Below, one piece after another: positions 16,848 to 23,389 of a stretch of 25,487 bases of DNA; within the stretch, counting starts at the first letter, position 1; every line of letters begins with the position of its first letter. The stretch lies in the IMG/VR virus record IMGVR_UViG_3300033150_001189, positions 1 through 25,487 of that record; one strand, 5' to 3'. The position numbers were made by a program, and so were the translations under genes. A model generated the notes under the pieces. That model was given only the letters and a program-made list of their open reading frames with translations, did no database searches and was not told the DNA's origin. This stretch comes from a virus.

Positions 16848-17498
16848 TTATATTAAATAGAATCCTGAATTATCATCAAACGTTTCTTTTAATTTTTTAG
16901 CCAAAATGCTATGTTTATATAACATCTTGGCTAAAAAACCTGCATCATTTAGTTGGTAAATTTGTTTAGTATATTCAACAAATACCTTTGTTTCTAATAC
17001 TTGATCATCAATATCTTGAATTGTTTTACTTTCATAGTTTTTAACAGTTAGTTTCCAAAATCTTTTATCTGTGTTTGTTGATATTTCTATTCCTTCGACC
17101 CTAAATAATGGGTATATATCATTAGTTTGTCTTAAAAAGGATTGTTCAAATTTTAAGAAGTCTCCGGCATATGGTATGATTCCATATGAAGATGGTATAA
17201 CTAATGTAGTTTGATTTTCTTTTATTAAACCAGTTTCTTGCCCATCAAAACTGGTTGTTATTTCATCCGGCCAATGAACTGGAAACATTAGTATCTTATC
17301 AAATTTTAATCCAGATAAATTTCCAGTTCTTTCGTAAGATCCACTAAATAATTTGTTATCATCCCATATTGTTTCGTCTTTGTTAATATTATAATAAGTA
17401 ACTAAATATCTACTTGCATGTTTACTATAAAAATCATATACTAAGTTTTGGTAGTCATGAATATAAGAATATAATCTTTCATAAAATTGAATAGACAT
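16848..17498 (-). CDS. Putative baseplate-associated protein (216 aa)
   Basis: The N-terminal 30 residues are an aromatic helix (YERLYSYIHDYQNLVYDFY). The middle is beta-rich with conserved-looking turns (GNLSGLKFDKILMFPVHWP and SSYGIIPYAGDFLKFE), and the C-terminus is helical. No catalytic motif or membrane segment is seen. It lies between the gp25-like and gp6-like genes with short gaps (11 bases on each side), so a wedge role is likely from context; I could not match it to T4 gp53 or gp7 by sequence features. The ribosome binding site is a weak AAGGATA. Confidence 0.72.
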   Translation of the reverse strand: MSIQFYERLYSYIHDYQNLVYDFYSKHASRYLVTYYNINKDETIWDDNKLFSGSYERTGNLSGLKFDKILMFPVHWPDEITTSFDGQETGLIKENQTTLVIPSSYGIIPYAGDFLKFEQSFLRQTNDIYPLFRVEGIEISTNTDKRFWKLTVKNYESKTIQDIDDQVLETKVFVEYTKQIYQLNDAGFLAKMLYKHSILAKKLKETFDDNSGFYLI

Positions 17499-17509
17499 TT
17501 AGATTATCC

Positions 17510-18001
17510 TTATATTTTATTTCCAGCTAACGAAGATAATTTTTTCGAAACCATTTTAGATTGCATAAGATTTAATTCGGCTCCTTTAATATCAATATTT
17601 CCATAAACAAAGTATAACATTTGTCTACCATTACTATGCTCATCTAAAAACTTAAATTTTATGTCAGATTTAATATACTTTCCTTTTTCTTGAATATCAA
17701 TAATAAGATCATTATTATCAGGAATCGTTTTACAATCTAACTCCTCTAATATAATTACGTTTTTCTTTTTAAATTTTTTATATAGTTCATCCATTAACAT
17801 ATTTTGATAATTGATATCTGTTTGTGATAACAAACTAAATACCTTGATGTCTTTTTTATTTTTAAGGTTCCCTAGATAAGCAAAATGTTTTATTTTATTT
17901 TCATAATTATTTGTAACAGTTAAAATATGAATATTTCCTTTATGATTTCTTTTAAGCATTCCTTTGTAAAGTTTGATCACTATATAACTTAGTTTTTCCA
18001 T
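17510..18001 (-). CDS. Hypothetical protein in the baseplate operon (163 aa)
   Basis: A small basic protein (isoleucine-, lysine- and asparagine-rich) starting MEKLSYIVIKLYKGML, with alternating strands and helices (HILTVTNNYENKIKHFAYLG, VIILEELDCKTI, IKFKFLDEHSNG). No membrane segment or known motif is seen. Its ATG follows the stop of the gp25-like gene directly (TAAATG), without a strong ribosome binding site, so translation is probably by re-initiation or coupling. Its fixed place between gp25-like and wedge genes suggests a minor baseplate or assembly protein, by context only. Confidence 0.7.
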   Translation of the reverse strand: MEKLSYIVIKLYKGMLKRNHKGNIHILTVTNNYENKIKHFAYLGNLKNKKDIKVFSLLSQTDINYQNMLMDELYKKFKKKNVIILEELDCKTIPDNNDLIIDIQEKGKYIKSDIKFKFLDEHSNGRQMLYFVYGNIDIKGAELNLMQSKMVSKKLSSLAGNKI

Positions 18002-18433
18002 TTATTTTCGCTCCAATGAAAAATATAGATTCTCATCTATTGTTGCAGATAACTTTGATCTTTCTTGTCCATATTTAACGTATATGTCAAAAGTAAATCC
18101 TTTTTTATTTGATAAAAATTGTACGTTTATTTGTTCAATCTCAGCTCTGCTATCATACATCATTAACCTGTAATGTATTTCATCGATAATTTTTTCTTTT
18201 GTTTCTTCATCTGCCGGTTCAAATATCATTTTTATTAATTCGCTTCCATATTCTGGATCAAACGTATATGATCTCAACGGAGTTAATAAAATGTTATTCC
18301 ATGAATTTAAAATAACATTTATATCACTAACTCTTTTGAAGTCTCCTGAAGGATATATTGTTTGGAAATAATCACTAATTTTACTTTCTGATCCTACAGA
18401 ATTTTCTCTGAATCTATCTAGTAAATTAGCCAT
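18002..18433 (-). CDS. Baseplate wedge protein, T4 gp25-like (GPW/gp25 family)
   Basis: The 143-residue product matches the gp25 family in length (T4 gp25 is 132) and in its core: LLTPLRSYTFDPEYGSEL (residues 49-66), then FEPADEETKEKIIDEI (71-86) and the strand after SRAEIEQINV. The family includes the conserved E-P motif seen here at E72-P73. In T4, gp25 joins the wedge to the tail sheath initiator and stabilises the gp6 ring. The gene follows the frameshift-extension reading frame by two bases; the ribosome binding site is weak (GGAGG is 23 bases upstream, AAAGAAAT nearer), suggesting coupling with upstream translation. Confidence 0.88.
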   Translation of the reverse strand: MANLLDRFRENSVGSESKISDYFQTIYPSGDFKRVSDINVILNSWNNILLTPLRSYTFDPEYGSELIKMIFEPADEETKEKIIDEIHYRLMMYDSRAEIEQINVQFLSNKKGFTFDIYVKYGQERSKLSATIDENLYFSLERK

Positions 18434-18435
18434 AA

Positions 18436-18636
18436 TTATTTCTTTTTATATTCCTCCATTAGTTTTTGTTTTTCTTCTTCCAGCTCAGATTTCCATTTAA
18501 GTAAATCAGTGAATCTTTTAATTGGCATAAACATTATAGATAAATATTCTTGTTTGCACATTTCCATGCAAGTAAAAATATTTTCTTTTAATGTTTTTCT
18601 GTACTGGGAAACCTTATCATGAGCTGTATACCATTC
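18436..18636 (-). CDS. Probable +1 frameshift extension of the gp26/gp51-like gene (66 codons)
   Basis: This frame is open for 66 codons from the slip site to the TAA at 18436-18438 and reads EWYTAHDKVSQYRKTLKENI, then MPIKRFTDLLKWKSELEE. The composition is that of a real protein (amphipathic, ends in a charged helix). Inside it an ATG at 18567 could start a 43-residue protein, but it has no ribosome binding site, whereas neighbouring genes have clear ones. The simplest reading is that it is translated by a +1 shift from the upstream gene, giving a 323-residue fusion, comparable with the two-product tail assembly chaperones of many tailed phages. A free-standing 43-residue gene or a sequencing indel in the T run are the alternatives. 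Confidence 0.6.
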   Translation of the reverse strand, partial: EWYTAHDKVSQYRKTLKENIFTCMEMCKQEYLSIMFMPIKRFTDLLKWKSELEEEKQKLMEEYKKK

Positions 18637-19408
18637 GAAAAAAGTTGGACACTAAATCAATGTCTATAACTTCATCGTTGCCGCAGTGAATGCAATTAGT
18701 TCTCATTTTTAAGAATATGCCATAATTTCCAAACTCTTTCATATATGATTCAAAAATAACTTTCTTATCTCTTGATGGTAACGTTTTATAGGCATCTAAT
18801 ATATCAACTTTATCTTTGTAAACTAGAGGGTCAGCTTGTTCCGGAATATCCTGCTCAAAAGAATCAATAATTAAGATCTCGTTGATTAAAGATGAGCTTG
18901 ACCCAGGTCGATTGCCTAAACTTTTTATTGAAGATATTTCATCCTTTAAAGTAGGTTGTTTAATAACTGCAGTGACACCTTTAGATATTTTTAACGGAAC
19001 TTTGACTTTATGTTTTAAGATATTTTCTCCTGGATACGCTTCATATGAAAAAGTATCTGAAGCTTTGACTGTTACTGGATAATCTCTTCCGCACGAACCA
19101 CATGTAATATCATAATTTCTAATTTCTTCATATGTTACATGATATAATCCATACAAAAGCGCATCTCTATCTTTTAAAGTAACTGACTTCAAAAACGTTT
19201 CAAAGTCTTTGATATGTTCTGGTTTGGAAGTAATGCAATCATAGATTGCTTTATTCAAATGCTCTGTTACTTTATGTGGAGATAATAAACTGCCTTTTAA
19301 GTTTTCTTCCTCTTGTACGTTTAAACTTCTAACATTAAATGACAATTTTGTCTGCGGTGTTATGACCTCATATTCTGGATACTTTAAGTTAAAACCTGTA
19401 AATACCAT
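18617..19408 (-). CDS. T4 gp26/gp51-like baseplate assembly protein with zinc ribbon
   Basis: The 263-residue product has an N-terminal strand-rich part, a four-cysteine zinc-ribbon pair (C103-x2-C106 in ITCGSCGRDY, C239-x2-C242 in NCIHCGND) and a helical region between (LPSRDKKVIFESYMKEFGNY). This layout resembles the T4 baseplate hub assembly family (gp26/gp51). T4 gp51 is needed catalytically to form the hub; related proteins may act as tape measure chaperones. AGGAGG lies upstream of ATG 19408, and a T4-type late promoter is 86 bases upstream. The end of the frame contains a T6 slip site leading to a 66-codon extension. Family assignment is from pattern and location (just before gp25). 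Confidence 0.68.
   Translation of the reverse strand: MVFTGFNLKYPEYEVITPQTKLSFNVRSLNVQEEENLKGSLLSPHKVTEHLNKAIYDCITSKPEHIKDFETFLKSVTLKDRDALLYGLYHVTYEEIRNYDITCGSCGRDYPVTVKASDTFSYEAYPGENILKHKVKVPLKISKGVTAVIKQPTLKDEISSIKSLGNRPGSSSSLINEILIIDSFEQDIPEQADPLVYKDKVDILDAYKTLPSRDKKVIFESYMKEFGNYGIFLKMRTNCIHCGNDEVIDIDLVSNFFRMVYSS
18637..18643 (-). other. Candidate +1 ribosomal frameshift site (TTT TTT C)
   Basis: In frame 0 the minus strand reads AAC TTT TTT CGA ATG, six codons before the stop. tRNA-Phe (anticodon GAA) on TTT can move one base forward to TTC, a better match, while the slow codon CGA waits in the A site. The +1 frame then reads GAA TGG and stays open for 66 codons. Confidence 0.5.
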
Positions 19409-19447
19409 TTATTCGTCAACCTCCTATTTCTATTCTTTGATATAATT

Positions 19448-19480
19448 AATCTCAATATGTACTTTAAATTTATTGAGATT
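19448..19480 (-). promoter_or_regulatory. 5' leader hairpin of gp26/gp51-like gene
   Basis: AATCTCAATA (19448-19457) and TATTGAGATT (19471-19480) form a perfect 10-bp stem with a 13-base loop, between the late promoter octamer and the start codon at 19408. It would lie near the 5' end of the late transcript and may stabilise it. Confidence 0.45.
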
Positions 19481-19493
19481 TAATTCGGGTTTT

Positions 19494-19501
19494 TATTTAT
19501 A
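19494..19501 (-). promoter_or_regulatory. T4-type late promoter octamer for baseplate operon
   Basis: Minus-strand TATAAATA, 86 bases before the gp26/gp51-like ATG and overlapping the last codons of the decayed gene. It is in position to drive the gp26/gp51, gp25, gp6 transcript. Confidence 0.55.
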
Positions 19502-19875
19502 TGGTATGCCTTTTCGTACAAAAGCATCCTCTATTTTTTCAATTGTTCTTTTTTCTTTTCTAGTTTTTGCTAGTTTTTTTCCAATTTGTTTATCACATCT
19601 ATACATTTTTCTGGATTCTCTTTTAATTTACATTCTTTTTTTGCTACTTGAGCTAATTCTATTTTTTCTCAATAATTTTTACATCATATTGCGATTTACA
19701 AAAATCATTTTTACCACTAACTCTATTTCGCTTGCTGACTAATCCTTTTATAGTCCTCCAAATTAGCCTTCGACTGGAGTGATATACTCCAACCTACACC
19801 TTTTTCTGATATTAGATCTTTTATTTTAGAATTCTTAAATCTTTTTTCAAGTAGCTTTTTGTCTTTTTCATCAAG

Positions 19876-19920
19876 ATTAAAATACATTTCACCATCTAAT
19901 AATAATCCCATAATTTGATG
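19876..19920 (-). repeat. 45-base exact direct repeat, copy in pseudogene
   Basis: The same 45 bases occur at 20583-20627 (about 707 bases away, same orientation). They encode most of HQIMGLLLDGEMYFNL in both copies. Similarity beyond the exact block extends over about 200 bases with scattered substitutions, which marks a tandem gene duplication. Confidence 0.85.
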
Positions 19921-20049
19921 TATGTTTGCTTCTTTTATGAAATTCAAAGTTTGTATCTTTGAATTTTTAGATAACTTAGATTCAGTCACTATATGTCCAG
20001 TAATTAATTTTAAGATTTTTTGTTCATTTAAATATCTCCGATTTAATCT

Positions 20050-20057
20050 TATTTATA
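20050..20057 (-). promoter_or_regulatory. T4-type late promoter octamer upstream of decayed duplicate
   Basis: Minus-strand TATAAATA followed by AGATTAAATCGGAGATATTTAAATG, that is, a promoter octamer and a ribosome binding site (CGGAGA) directly before the original ATG at 20027. The control region therefore outlived the coding frame. Confidence 0.5.
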
Positions 20058-20063
20058 TTTATT

Positions 20064-20735
20064 TTATGACATCATTCTTATCTTATCATTCACTTTTCTT
20101 AATTTCTTTTCAGTACTATCAATCATAGACTTAATCTTTTTTGTACATTTTTCTGGGTTCTTAGCATTTTTGCATTTAGCTACCATAGATTTTAATTTTG
20201 ATATTTTCTTTTCAAGCCCGATTGCTTTACATTTTTGAATACAAACATGTCTTTGATTTCCCTCAAGTTTGGCACATTTTCTTCCGCAACTAGTTATAGT
20301 ACCACTCAATTCTGACATTAATCCTCTAAATACTTTAGGACCAAAATACAAAGTAATTATTGTCATACCTGTAAGAATTGACAATATGGTGGCCGCTTCA
20401 ACGTCTCTCATCCCAATATTAGATAAAGCATTGCCCGCTTTGGTTACTATATCTTTCCCGATATTAGCGGCTGCTGATACAGCCTTTGCGGGATCAAACT
20501 CAAGAAGATTTTCATTTATTTTTCTATAAACTTTAGAATTCTTAAATCTTTTTTCAAGTAACCGTTTCTCTTCTTTAGTTAAATTAAAATACATTTCACC
20601 ATCTAATAATAATCCCATAATTTGATGAGTATTTGCTTCTTTTATAAAGTTTAAAGTTTGTATCTTTGAATTTTTAGATAGCTTAGATTCCATTATCATA
20701 TGTCCACTAATTAATTTTAAACTTTTGTTATTCAT
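20064..20735 (-). CDS. Membrane-segment protein with twin CX3C cysteine array (223 aa)
   Basis: The protein has three parts: an N-terminal domain (residues about 12-66, SKLSKNSKIQTLNFIKEAN to KRLLEKRFKNSK) that is also in the adjacent pseudogene; a hydrophobic segment (about 115-137, ATILSILTGMTIITLYFG) likely to be a membrane span; and a C-terminal helical region with six cysteines spaced C-x3-C-x10-C-x3-C-x18-C-x8-C. The next gene upstream has the same array after a similar YFG segment. Twin CX3C pairs usually staple a helical hairpin by disulfides or bind zinc. A virion or envelope-facing role is possible since it lies between tail tube and baseplate genes, but the family is not recognised. 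AAAGGAGAG precedes ATG 20735. Confidence 0.78.
   Translation of the reverse strand: MNNKSLKLISGHMIMESKLSKNSKIQTLNFIKEANTHQIMGLLLDGEMYFNLTKEEKRLLEKRFKNSKVYRKINENLLEFDPAKAVSAAANIGKDIVTKAGNALSNIGMRDVEAATILSILTGMTIITLYFGPKVFRGLMSELSGTITSCGRKCAKLEGNQRHVCIQKCKAIGLEKKISKLKSMVAKCKNAKNPEKCTKKIKSMIDSTEKKLRKVNDKIRMMS
20583..20627 (-). repeat. 45-base exact direct repeat, copy in intact gene
   Basis: Identical to 19876-19920 and part of the tandem duplication of the N-terminal domain. Confidence 0.85.
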
Positions 20736-20737
20736 TC

Positions 20738-21130
20738 TTATCTCTCCTTTATTTTATAGTTTTTAAATTTTTCTTTTATTTTATCTAATGTATTTTGTTC
20801 TTTTTCTATTCTTTTTTCTATATTATCTCGGCATTTATTTTCTTGATTTATGTCATTTATAGAAGTACATCTACTTCTGATTGTTTGTAACATTCTTATT
20901 TTTTCATTTAGTATTCTGATTCTGCAAAATATTTGACAAATTCTTTCTTGTTTGTCTTCTTTAATATTTTCACACTTATCTGCGCATGATTCTGCTTTTG
21001 CTTTTAGAGATTGTATAATAGATTCTATATACGGAATTCCAAAATATGATTCAAATCTTTTAATTCCTGAGATAGAATTTCTTACTAATGCAGAAGAAAA
21101 GTCTTCTTTTAAATATAAATATTTGTTCAT
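20738..21130 (-). CDS. Twin CX3C cysteine-rich helical protein (130 aa)
   Basis: After an N-terminal segment of about 45 residues containing an amphipathic stretch (RFESYFGIPYIESIIQSLKA) the protein shows six cysteines as C-x3-C-x11-C-x3-C-x18-C-x11-C (SCADKCENIK, RICQIFCRIR, RSRCTSIND, ENKCRDN), then a charged coiled-coil-like tail (EKRIEKEQNTLDKIKEKF). This is the array of the adjacent 223-residue protein, without that protein's N-terminal domain, so the two are paralogues of the C-terminal part. There is no signal peptide. The start codon at 21130 has no strong ribosome binding site; its stop is two bases before the next ATG, and an AT-rich promoter-like element lies 47 bases upstream. Function is unknown. 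Confidence 0.75.
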   Translation of the reverse strand: MNKYLYLKEDFSSALVRNSISGIKRFESYFGIPYIESIIQSLKAKAESCADKCENIKEDKQERICQIFCRIRILNEKIRMLQTIRSRCTSINDINQENKCRDNIEKRIEKEQNTLDKIKEKFKNYKIKER

Positions 21131-21176
21131 TAATAAACTCGGTTATTAAATTTACTCTGAAAATTTAGATCAAATA

Positions 21177-21189
21177 GTATATATATTAA
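21177..21189 (-). promoter_or_regulatory. AT-rich promoter-like 13-mer TTAATATATATAC
   Basis: The identical 13-mer is found at 24027-24039 on the plus strand and a one-base variant at 5511-5523. In each case it points toward the gene that starts 47-87 bases further on. Here it overlaps the stop codon of the tail tube gene and precedes the cysteine-rich gene starting at 21130. Confidence 0.35.
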
Positions 21190-21911
21190 CCACCAGATTG
21201 TCTTTGTCCATATTGTTCAATTAGTTGTTTTTTGTTCATAAATGTAGATACAAAAGATTGACATTTTTCTTTTACCCATGGTTCGTGCCATGCATAGTCA
21301 ATATTGAATTCTATTTCAACATCAACTTTTCCAACCGTTTCAACATCAGAGCTAAATAAATCTTGTGGATCTTTTGTCGGGAAAACTCCATCATAACATG
21401 CATAATATTCGATAGTTTTTCCATCTGGTGCGGTAGTCCAATAATACATTAATCCAGCATATGTTTTCTTTGTATATCCGTCACCTTGATCTCCATCCTC
21501 TAGGTCAGTTATTCCATATCTATAATCTCTAATTAATTTTACCCAGCCATGAAAAATATCTAACATCGGAGTTTTATTGAATTCAAAGAATTTTACCGTA
21601 ATAGTATTTCCGTAATCAATATTTCCTGGAACTGCCCATTTAGTTCCTCCTAGCCCAGTAAACTCAACCCTATTTAAAGTTCCTCCTGGAGGGGTCACAG
21701 ACAAGCATGTAGCGGCTAGAATATTTTTAATTTCTTCCTCTGTGCTAATACCGCTTATGCCTTGTGAAGTATATTCTACTAGTTTTGACGGGATTTTATC
21801 AAACCATATAAAAAAAGTACCTGATAAATATGGATCGGCTACACCCATTGTAGTTCCGCCAAATTTCCTAGTAAGAATGTTATTGCCTAACTCAGCAAAT
21901 GAGTTTTTCAT
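21186..21911 (-). CDS. Tail tube protein (T4 gp19-like)
   Basis: The 241-residue protein has the strand pattern of contractile-tail tube proteins: an N-terminal arm (KFGGTTMGVADPYLSGTFF), then LAATCLSVTPPGG, a beta hairpin (IDYGNTITVKFFEF), the helix DIFHGWVKLIRDYRYGI, and strands near the C-terminus (VETVGKVDVEIEFNIDYAW). T4 gp19 is shorter (163 residues), so this has insertions such as the acidic loop TDLEDGDQGDGYTKK. It should polymerise into hexameric rings around the tape measure. The ribosome binding site AGGAGG lies 12 bases before ATG 21911. It is the first gene after a 0.6 kb non-coding gap, so a strong late promoter is expected there. Other phage tube families of the same fold are the alternative. 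Confidence 0.8.
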   Translation of the reverse strand: MKNSFAELGNNILTRKFGGTTMGVADPYLSGTFFIWFDKIPSKLVEYTSQGISGISTEEEIKNILAATCLSVTPPGGTLNRVEFTGLGGTKWAVPGNIDYGNTITVKFFEFNKTPMLDIFHGWVKLIRDYRYGITDLEDGDQGDGYTKKTYAGLMYYWTTAPDGKTIEYYACYDGVFPTKDPQDLFSSDVETVGKVDVEIEFNIDYAWHEPWVKEKCQSFVSTFMNKKQLIEQYGQRQSGG

Positions 21912-22102
21912 TTTTAAAGTTCCTCCTACTTTATGGTTAACTTTCTTATTTAATCGTATTTTAATTCGTATGATATCTGAACATATAGCAAATTTTTACT
22001 TGTTTGTTATTTAAACTATAATCAATGTTATATAATATCTAATCATATGGGTGTAATTTCATCATAATAAAAATAATCTTTTTTAAGATTTTTTGTTAGT
22101 AT

Positions 22103-22145
22103 AGTAATTATTATTTTGTTAAATTTTTGTAACAAAAAAATTACT
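22103..22145 (-). repeat. Long inverted repeat in tail tube leader
   Basis: AGTAATT (22103-22109) pairs with AATTACT (22139-22145) and TTTTGTTA (22114-22121) with TAACAAAA (22130-22137), with an 8-base loop and a small internal bulge. Either strand could fold; no T run follows on the plus strand, so it is not a clear terminator. Confidence 0.5.
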
Positions 22146-22418
22146 GACTGTAAATAAATAACTTTATTTTATTAAAATATCTTCCTGTTTAATTTTTTAT
22201 TTGTTCTAATTTATTATCAAGTAAGTTGTTCAAATTGATTTATAACTAGTTTATATTTCTATGTTATCGTTCTTTCATTTATATTTTGTTCTTCTTGTTT
22301 TATCATTTTGTTTTTTCTGAGACAAAAAAAAAGTTTATAATATGCTTTATTTTTAAAATATCATAGAATATTATTTTTTATAATATGAAAAAATTCCGGT
22401 GTTTGGTTATTATATTTT

Positions 22419-22450
22419 ATGATGAGGGTTAGTTTCCTAACCCTCATCAT
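22419..22450 (-). terminator. Perfect 14-bp hairpin with GAAA tetraloop downstream of minus-strand operon
   Basis: ATGATGAGGGTTAG (22419-22432) and its exact complement (22437-22450) are separated by four bases, read as GAAA on the minus strand, a stable GNRA tetraloop. It lies 87 bases after the stop of the gene at 22537. No T run follows on the minus strand, so it may be an RNA-stabilising 3' end rather than a classic terminator. Confidence 0.5.
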
Positions 22451-22536
22451 TGTTAATTACTAATAAGCGCTACCATAGAGAAACTGTTGTTCCGCCAAAA
22501 GATGCAATCTTCATTATGCGGAATACTCCGTCATTT

Positions 22537-22824
22537 CTACGTGATTGTATCTCCACAAACTGTGCATTGTCCATCCACAGTTTCACATCCGCAACACATT
22601 GAAGGATTTTGATATACTAAACATGATTTCATCATATTTAGCAAAATCAAAATCCCTTTCAAATTTCCGCTAGCTTCTTTTACATATGCATTTTTGTCAA
22701 TGCATAAATGCGCGGGTATTTTTTTATGTGTTAACTTCAAAGTTTCAATCCCCTCTTCCACTTTAATTTCTTTTTCAAAGTTGTTTATCAACTTTATTTT
22801 TGAATATTTGATATTTACTTTCAT
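22537..22824 (-). CDS. Small protein with C-terminal zinc-knuckle-like cysteines (95 aa)
   Basis: The first 70 residues are a mixed alpha/beta region (KIKLINNFEKEIKVEEG, then GNLKGILILLNMMKSCLVY). The last 20 carry CCGCETVDGQCTVCG, five cysteines in a pattern (C-x-C or C-C, then C-x2-C) that fits a small zinc ribbon; extra cysteines at about 41 and 68 could take part. A good AAGGAAAGAGAC site precedes ATG 22824, and the gene follows its neighbour by 11 bases. It is not a recognised family; binding of nucleic acid or a protein partner is possible for such knuckles. A hairpin lies downstream at 22419-22450. Confidence 0.72.
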   Translation of the reverse strand: MKVNIKYSKIKLINNFEKEIKVEEGIETLKLTHKKIPAHLCIDKNAYVKEASGNLKGILILLNMMKSCLVYQNPSMCCGCETVDGQCTVCGDTIT

Positions 22825-22835
22825 GTCTCTTTCCT

Positions 22836-23306
22836 TCAGTTTATATGTTTACTAACTAAATCATTACTTAACAAAGATGAAGGAATGTCTATTGGCTCTG
22901 GATTGTTGACAGAAATTTGTCCATTTACATTTTTATATTTATACACAACTGTAGATCTTGATCCTGACTTTCTATCTGTTGCGTATACCAATATTCCGGG
23001 AGTTTGGTTGCTCTTTGGATATATTCTATTTACCCTATTTACTTCAGGTATCTCTATTTCTTGTTTGTCTTGTGACATATAGATTTCGCAAGTAAAAATA
23101 CTTGCATCAATATTAAGGTTGTCTACTGACATGTTCTTTTGCATTTCAATAACTATTTGATCTGTTTTCGATATATCTTGAACTACTATCGGCACAACCA
23201 TGCCATTGCTTACTAAAATAAATAAAGTTGGAGACACACATTTGCAATCTTTAAATGCATCAACAATCAGAGAGTTAACTCCATCATAAAATTGATTAAA
23301 CTCCAT
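22836..23306 (-). CDS. Hypothetical phage protein (156 aa)
   Basis: An alpha/beta protein beginning MEFNQFYDGVNSLIVDAF, with a hydrophobic strand core (PTLFILVSNGMVVPIVVQDI), a middle rich in acidic and polar residues, and a basic turn (YATDRKSGSRSTVVYKYK). No membrane span or catalytic motif is seen. The ribosome binding site GAAGGAGGAAA is strong. It is the second gene of a three-gene minus-strand run between an ATPase-like gene and the zinc-knuckle gene. Family not recognised. Confidence 0.72.
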   Translation of the reverse strand: MEFNQFYDGVNSLIVDAFKDCKCVSPTLFILVSNGMVVPIVVQDISKTDQIVIEMQKNMSVDNLNIDASIFTCEIYMSQDKQEIEIPEVNRVNRIYPKSNQTPGILVYATDRKSGSRSTVVYKYKNVNGQISVNNPEPIDIPSSLLSNDLVSKHIN

Positions 23307-23389
23307 TAGATTTCCTCCTTCTGGTTTTTAGTTATAAAAGCAGTTTTACATCATGATTAGAGCAGTTGAGATTTAGATACTATTAATAG

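Larger units (their letters stand above)
19493..20027 (-). pseudogene. Decayed duplicate of the adjacent TM/cysteine-rich protein gene
   Basis: The first part is nearly identical to the start of the gene at 20064-20735 (a 45-base exact match, shared residues SKLSKNSKIQTLNFIKEAN and HQIMGLLLDGEMYFNL). The original ATG at 20027 is followed within six codons by a stop, because one base is missing relative to the intact copy; the remaining open part (19723-19989, 88 residues) could only start at a GTG with no good ribosome binding site. Past the stop near 19723, coding remains continue in other frames: DFCKSQYDVKII, then ECKLKENPEKCIDVIN, which parallels the KNAKNPEKCTKK segment of the intact protein, then LAKTRKEKRTIEKIEDAF up to a TAA at 19493. 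At least three frame breaks show decay after a tandem duplication. Confidence 0.72.
21912..22536 (-). other. AT-rich intergenic region upstream of tail tube gene; no gene seen
   Basis: No open frame longer than a few dozen codons is supported on either strand. The region holds several inverted repeats (22075-22090, 22103-22145, 22419-22450) and near-matches to the late octamer on the minus strand (TATAAATC at 22246-22239, TATAAATG near 22280). It is the longest gap in the window and probably carries the promoter and long leader of the tail tube transcript, or is the trace of a lost gene. Confidence 0.6.

Noticed and set aside
22075-22090. AATCTT/AAGATT hairpin followed by Ts on the plus strand
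   Set aside because: Only six A/T-rich base pairs; too weak for a terminator and no plus-strand gene ends nearby.
22470-22514. 14-codon minus-strand frame MKIASFGGTTVSLW with a GGAG upstream; FGGTT is also in the tail tube N-terminus
   Set aside because: Too short and the five-residue match is weak; it may be the remnant of a tail gene but cannot be supported.
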